64,000 nucleotides of DNA from Isoetes taiwanensis (lineage: Eukaryota > Streptophyta > Lycopodiopsida > Isoetales > Isoetaceae): contig JAJEKV010000005.1 in the NCBI GenBank assembly GCA_021234155.1, positions 20,816,089-20,880,088 of the forward strand. The letters are read 5' to 3'. The notes under the pieces are model-generated. The model made no database searches and had not been told where the DNA came from. It worked only from the letters and a program-made list of their open reading frames with translations. Both the position numbers and the translations under genes were made by a program. Every line of letters starts with the position of its first letter. The stretch's first letter is position 1. Shown here piece after piece: positions 59,465 to 64,000 of the stretch.

Positions 59465-59645
59465 AGTGTTAAGTTAAAGATAATGCAAAATAATTGTGAG
59501 TTCTGTTATGGATGTTAAATTAAAGATAATGCAAAATAATTGTGAGCTCTGCTTCTGGTCAAGCCTTCCTCAGCAGGCCTATCATGCCCTACTGTGGTAA
59601 GATGCCATCTCCATGCCCCACTGTGGTAAGATCTGCCATCTCTGA
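59465..59645. repeat. Two short local duplications
   Basis: TTAAAGATAATGCAAAATAA occurs twice about 46 bases apart (59471, 59517). CCCACTGTGGTAAGAT and CCTACTGTGGTAAGAT lie about 31 bases apart near 59586-59632. Confidence 0.75.
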
Positions 59646-59743
59646 TAATTGAATTGGTACAAAAAATACAGACTTGGGTAAGTTGAAGATTTTGACCCTA
59701 TAGAATGTAATATTTGCCTAACGTGACCTCAAATATACATGTG

Positions 59744-60000
59744 TGTTGTTTGCAACTCGGGTTCGACTCCCAGGGGCGCACATAAATATGTCCTCTGGCA
59801 CTACACTGAATTGTACCTTAATACATCATTGTACAGTTTATCGTCATGCCTATTACTACTAAATGTTTTCCCCCCAAAATCCTTTGGGGCGGCCAGTTTT
59901 TTTAATCCTGACAGTAATACGCTTGTTGTTTTCTTTGTTTGTGTCCCATAGGCCAGTTGGTCTCCGTGGGTGATAAAAATACATTCTATTCTATTCCATT
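59744..60000 (+). mobile_element. SINE-like unit: Pol III B-box head, LINE-type tail
   Basis: GGGTTCGACTCCCAGG at 59758-59773 holds an exact B-box consensus (GGTTCGANTCC). About 170 bases later comes the terminal motif CCCATAGGCCAGTTGGTCTCCGTGGGTGATAAAA, shared with the LINE 3' end at 48.17-48.21 kb, then TTCTA repeats. A tRNA-like head plus a LINE-derived tail is the usual plan of a SINE mobilised by that LINE. The A box and exact 5' end could not be placed. Confidence 0.5.
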
Positions 60001-60513
60001 CTTGATGCCATAAAAAATTCACTATAAAGACCTATATTTAACTAAAAAAACTTACCAATATACCGTTGACGTTTTCAAAATTTCTCAAAAAGTTGTCGTA
60101 TTTTTAAAATTATCAAAAAGCCATTGAAACAACTATCTTAAGCTAAGAAAATGAAGAAAAAATAATTAGAGCCAATAGTACAAATAGTTTCATGTCAAAT
60201 TAAAATAAGATCTCAAAAACTGTGCCAGATTTCTACATGTTCAGTTATTGTGCTGTGTTTGTTCCCCATAATTAGCACACAGGAATTTTTGCACTTCCTT
60301 CAATGCATCTTCGGTTCGAATGCGCCTCTTCTTTGGGCGTCTAGGTCGACAATGACTTCTTGATGGAAGCAATCTTGTTACCTATCCAAATGTATCATCA
60401 TCCACTTCCACCATGGGATAAATGCTTCCTGCATAAGCATTCCAATAGGAGGCCAATGAGAAGTATTCATGTGCATAAACTTGTGGATGGAGCTTCTTGA
60501 AATATATTATAGA

Positions 60514-60760
60514 ATATGTAGCATAATAACAGGGGGTTTCTTTTGTATTTTTGTACTTTTTTCCCTAAGGTTTTTATATGATTTCATGGATGTATTTGAT
60601 GAGGCATACTGATTAGTATATCTAGAGTGCGCGTACGGTTTAACTAATTTTGATGCCTATATCCAATGGTTTAGACCCATATATCATATATTTATTTTTA
60701 TATTGTATTTTCGTATTGTATCAAATATTCTGCTCGACATGCAAGGCTCGAGATAACCCA
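60514..60760 (+). repeat. Dispersed repeat, copy B
   Basis: Second copy of the repeat at 4808-5075, same orientation. It is followed by an open frame (60767-61273) that is not recognised. Confidence 0.7.
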
Positions 60761-62169
60761 TTTTAGTTGGGAATGAAAATGAGGATTTTTAGGGAAGAAC
60801 CATTTGTGGGCTTAAGGAGATTTCGGGGTTTGATGTGTCGTGATCGCCCTCTTCATTTTTGTTTTATCGGGGTTCATGGTCCCGGAGATTTGGCCGGATT
60901 CGTTTTCCTGCACGTTTGGATCTCCCTGCCTCTTTCTTGCCATATATTTTTTCTCATCTTCAATGCCTTTTTCTCTGGGTTTCTCTTGAATCCTTCTTGC
61001 CGAGATGTTCTTGGCATACCCAACCGTTCTTTCCCAGGACCCAACCGGATTCGCTCTGTTTTGCACCTTTCTAATCATTATGCCGAAGATTTCTTCGCTT
61101 CCAAATGTGTATTTGTCATTTGGGCATGTGGGTTTTGTAATTGGGTATTTGTTTTCGTGTCATTTTGTCTTTGCATAATTATAGGGTTGAATCCGGGGCA
61201 TTGGCGGGGTTTTCGGAGATCCCCATTTAAGGTTAGACGAAATGTTTGCAAATTTTTATCACATTGGACTTAAGTATTAGTTAATTATCAAGTTGAATGC
61301 GCATTTGACTGATGCAGGGAACAATTGCCGAAGTTTAAGGGGAAGAATTCTCAAATGTCTAAAGTTTTAAGGCTAGCTCACGGATGATGGTGGGCTTGAT
61401 GCATATTTTGCTATTTCACATTATCTTGTTTGAACTGAATGGTACATGTGGATAATCATTCCAATTTGGAAATCTGGCGATTTAGGACCTACATGCCTTG
61501 CCCTCTTATGCCAAAGCATCATCGGTTGGGGTCTATTTGGTAGAGAACTATCCATAGGCAGGATGTTGTAGCATGATTGGCCATCTTTGCTCGATCAAAT
61601 GCACAAGGCCAAGGATCCAAGCTCTTCAAGCGATAAATCCTTTTACGCAAATGGCGTCCATAACAAACGGGTTAGGAAGCGAAGCCTTTGCTTACATGCA
61701 AACATATTTGAAGCATGCTTGTGGAACATGGTGTAGGTTGAGAATGGATTAGATGCCGCTTTGTATGATGGTTTGCCTGTCTTTCTATGTTATGAAATAG
61801 GTAAAGGATGCTACCGACACAAGACAATGTATAGTTTTGCTGCAACCGCTGGCGGGGTAAAAAGAAAGCTAGGGTGTCTAAAAAATGCCCTTACATTATG
61901 TATAATGTAGGGCATGTAGGCACCCGTTTTTGTTATTTTTTGAATTTTAGTTAGTTGGGATATGTAATGATTAGGAGTAGCCACGTCGGCAATTCAAAAT
62001 TATGAGTGGCGATGGCAACGAAGCGGACCTTCATTGCAATTTTTAGGAGGGAGATTGCGAAGTGTTTTTCTGTTTAGGAAAAAAATTTGCATTGCGTTTC
62101 AATTTTACGTGTTTACGAAAGTGATCAACGAAGTAATTCGACTGTAACTATTCTTCTTCCTCGAAATCC

Positions 62170-63400
62170 TTGCCAAAAATCCAAGCAATGGACGCCTTTG
62201 CCTCCCGGAAGTCACCCAGATTAAACAAAAATTTGAAAATAGCCGATTCTAGCAAGAAAGCCGAAAAAAACAAGAGGAAGGTTCAAACTTCGAGGAACCG
62301 GGGCCAAAAAGAAGACTTATTTGTGAAGAACCCATTTGTTGTGGAAGCAAAGCATGTAAGATGTGTAAATGGATGAAATTTTCCAGATTTACAACGGATA
62401 ATGGACGAAAGCGGTTGGGGGCCCAAAGACAAACGGGGGTTCAAAGAATCTAGCGTGAAGCCGAGTGGGCGAGAACTTCTACAAACATTATGAAATTGTT
62501 TTTGGTAAGCGGGAGGTCACAAATCGCCATGTACCTGAGTACTTTGCTCGTGCATTTGCCCTTCAATTGACAGGTAAAAAAGTAGATTGGGATACTTTTA
62601 AAGTTTTGGCCAAAGATTTGGCAAAGGGAGGAGCAAAAGAATCTGCTATTACAGAAGAAATTGCGACCTCTAAATCCACATCCAAGGTTCCTAAATTTCA
62701 GCAAGGATTTTACCCTAAGGAAGAGCTTGAATTTGCAGAAACTCTGTTGCAGCAGTGTCATGGAGAGTTAATTAGCAGCACATCCAAGGTTGAAGAACTG
62801 AAAATCCAAGTGATGCAATTACGTGACAATATAAATAAGATTTCAGGAAGAAAGGATGCACATGAAGAGGACCTAGCACAGATACAAGAAGACATCAATA
62901 GTGTTCTCGACGACGCTAAGCAGAATAAGAGAGACATCAAGACTGTGCAGCAGGAGGTAGACCTTTTGATGAGAGATAGAAACAGGAAGGAAGAAATGCT
63001 GAAGAGAATTCAGGAGCCATTGGAGAAAGCCATTCGGGAGAAGGAGTTATGTGAAAAGAGGATTGCAGAACTTGAGGAGGCCCACAAAGTTCAGTTTGAG
63101 TGCTGCAGACGGCTTGATGATATGCATAAGTACATGATGCATTCTGCAGCGATTCTCCTTCAGCCCAAAACAAGCTTAGTGATCTCTCGGTGAAGAAAAA
63201 AATTCATATCGTGCATGGATGTGTGTTTTGCAATAATGGCTTTGCTAATAATGAACCTATCCTAGTTGCTCCATGCGAGCATTCATTTCATATCTTCGTT
63301 TCTCATATTCTATTTCTCTTTGGACTATCACGCCCAAGAGCATGCAAATGGGACGATAACATTTCAAAGACCTTGGATGTGTACCTTTGGAGGTAAGCGG
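62170..63400 (+). pseudogene. Unrecognised gene-like locus: basic N terminus, coiled coil, Cys/His motif
   Basis: Three plus-strand frames follow one another. 62170-62376 is Lys-rich (ASRKSPRLNKNLK, KKAEKNKRKVQTSRNRGQK). 62465-63193 reads YKHYEIVFGKREVTNRHVPE and then about 150 residues of heptad-like coiled coil (STSKVEELKIQVMQLRDNIN to KRIAELEEAHK). After a one-base shift near 63170 comes KIHIVHGCVFCNNGF and APCEHSFHIF, a C-x2-C ... C-x-H-x2-FH arrangement like half a RING finger, the last Cys being absent. Either a multi-exon gene with unplaced introns or a pseudogene. No family recognised. Confidence 0.4.
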
Positions 63401-63439
63401 TATTTCATGATTTATGTTCAATTCTTTGCACCGGGGGAT

Positions 63440-64000
63440 TGCGCAATGTAGAATCCATTTACATGTAGAATCCATTTACATGTAGATTCTTTGCACTTAA
63501 GGTTTTGCTCTGACATGTAGGAGTGTCTTGGTTATTTTATACTTATAGTTCCTTGGCTTGCATGTCATACATATATGTGTTTCTTACATACATGTTGTAC
63601 ATTCAGGTGTAGGGTCCTAAATGTAGAACTTAAATACATAAAATTAGGAGTTGTGTCTTGAGTTTTGTGGCGAGAACATTTAGAGGTATTTTATGTCTTG
63701 TGTGATGTGTACATGTGCATACATTGGAGCACATTCATGTACATTACATGTACATTCCATCACGGATAAATATTTGTTTACATATGTATGTACTCAAAGT
63801 ACTTCAATGTAGATCGAGTTCTAGTAATATGTCTGACTATTGATATGTACTGAAGCGGTTAGAGGCCCGATTAGTTTGAGGCCCGATATCATTTGTTATG
63901 TGATTTATTTTGAGCTTCAAAGTGCCAAAAAACTACTGAAAGAAATTACACCCACGGATCAGGTGCGCTTTATTTTCAAATTCGATTTGCATTGTGTCGG
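63440..64000. other. ACATGTA-rich non-coding DNA
   Basis: AGAATCCATTTACATGT is doubled at 63452-63484, and ACATGTA/TACATGT motifs are frequent to about 63800. No gene seen up to the window end. Confidence 0.5.

Overview
The window is nuclear DNA from a land plant, most probably a seed plant. A gymnosperm is plausible but is only inferred. The evidence is two plant-type genes (a secreted L-gulonolactone oxidase-like enzyme and an FCS-like zinc finger protein), plant-type L1 elements carrying DUF4283-like ORF1 and zf-RVT domains, LTR retrotransposons primed by initiator tRNA-Met, and Helitron remnants. Only these two genes look intact. The rest is mostly a stack of nested, decayed mobile elements.

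Layout. 0.3-2.2 kb: GulLO-type gene (minus, two exons, 73-nt intron). 2.7-8 kb: retroelement scrap, an (ATCT)n microsatellite, a fold-back element and a tandem duplication. 8-17 kb: no confident gene, but exon-like minus-strand pieces, repeated promoter-like segments and the first Helitron 3' end. 17-17.7 kb: second Helitron 3' end and a TGGTTT-rich repeat. 19.2-24.84 kb: an L1 whose 5' third is inverted (twin priming), bounded by a 13-bp target-site duplication (TSD). 26.4-27 kb: serpin-like pseudogene. 28.3-33.2 kb: a Helitron replicase fragment split by a gag-only LTR element that carries an extra inverted LTR. 33.2-36.4 kb: the 5' half of another L1. 36.4-42.2 kb: intergenic DNA with repeats and a LINE/SINE tail. 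42.7-44.1 kb: FLZ gene. 44.9-45.6 kb: very AT-rich DNA. 47.1-51.6 kb: Ty3/gypsy pol pseudogene, broken by a LINE 3' fragment and by an ORF1-only L1 with a 16-bp TSD. 52.1-57.2 kb: an old LTR element with a tRNA-Met primer site, split by a related solo LTR with CCAAT TSDs. 59.7-60 kb: SINE-like unit. 62.2-63.4 kb: an unrecognised coiled-coil plus Cys/His gene-like locus.

The two genes have no obvious functional link. GulLO-type enzymes act on aldonolactones in the secretory pathway or cell wall. FLZ proteins are adaptors of SnRK1 signalling. The main interest is the order and mechanism of transposition, which can be read from preserved TSDs, inversions and nested breaks.

Limits: alignments were done by eye. 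Element ends without a visible TSD are approximate, and intron-exon models rest on splice consensus and reading frame, with no transcript evidence.
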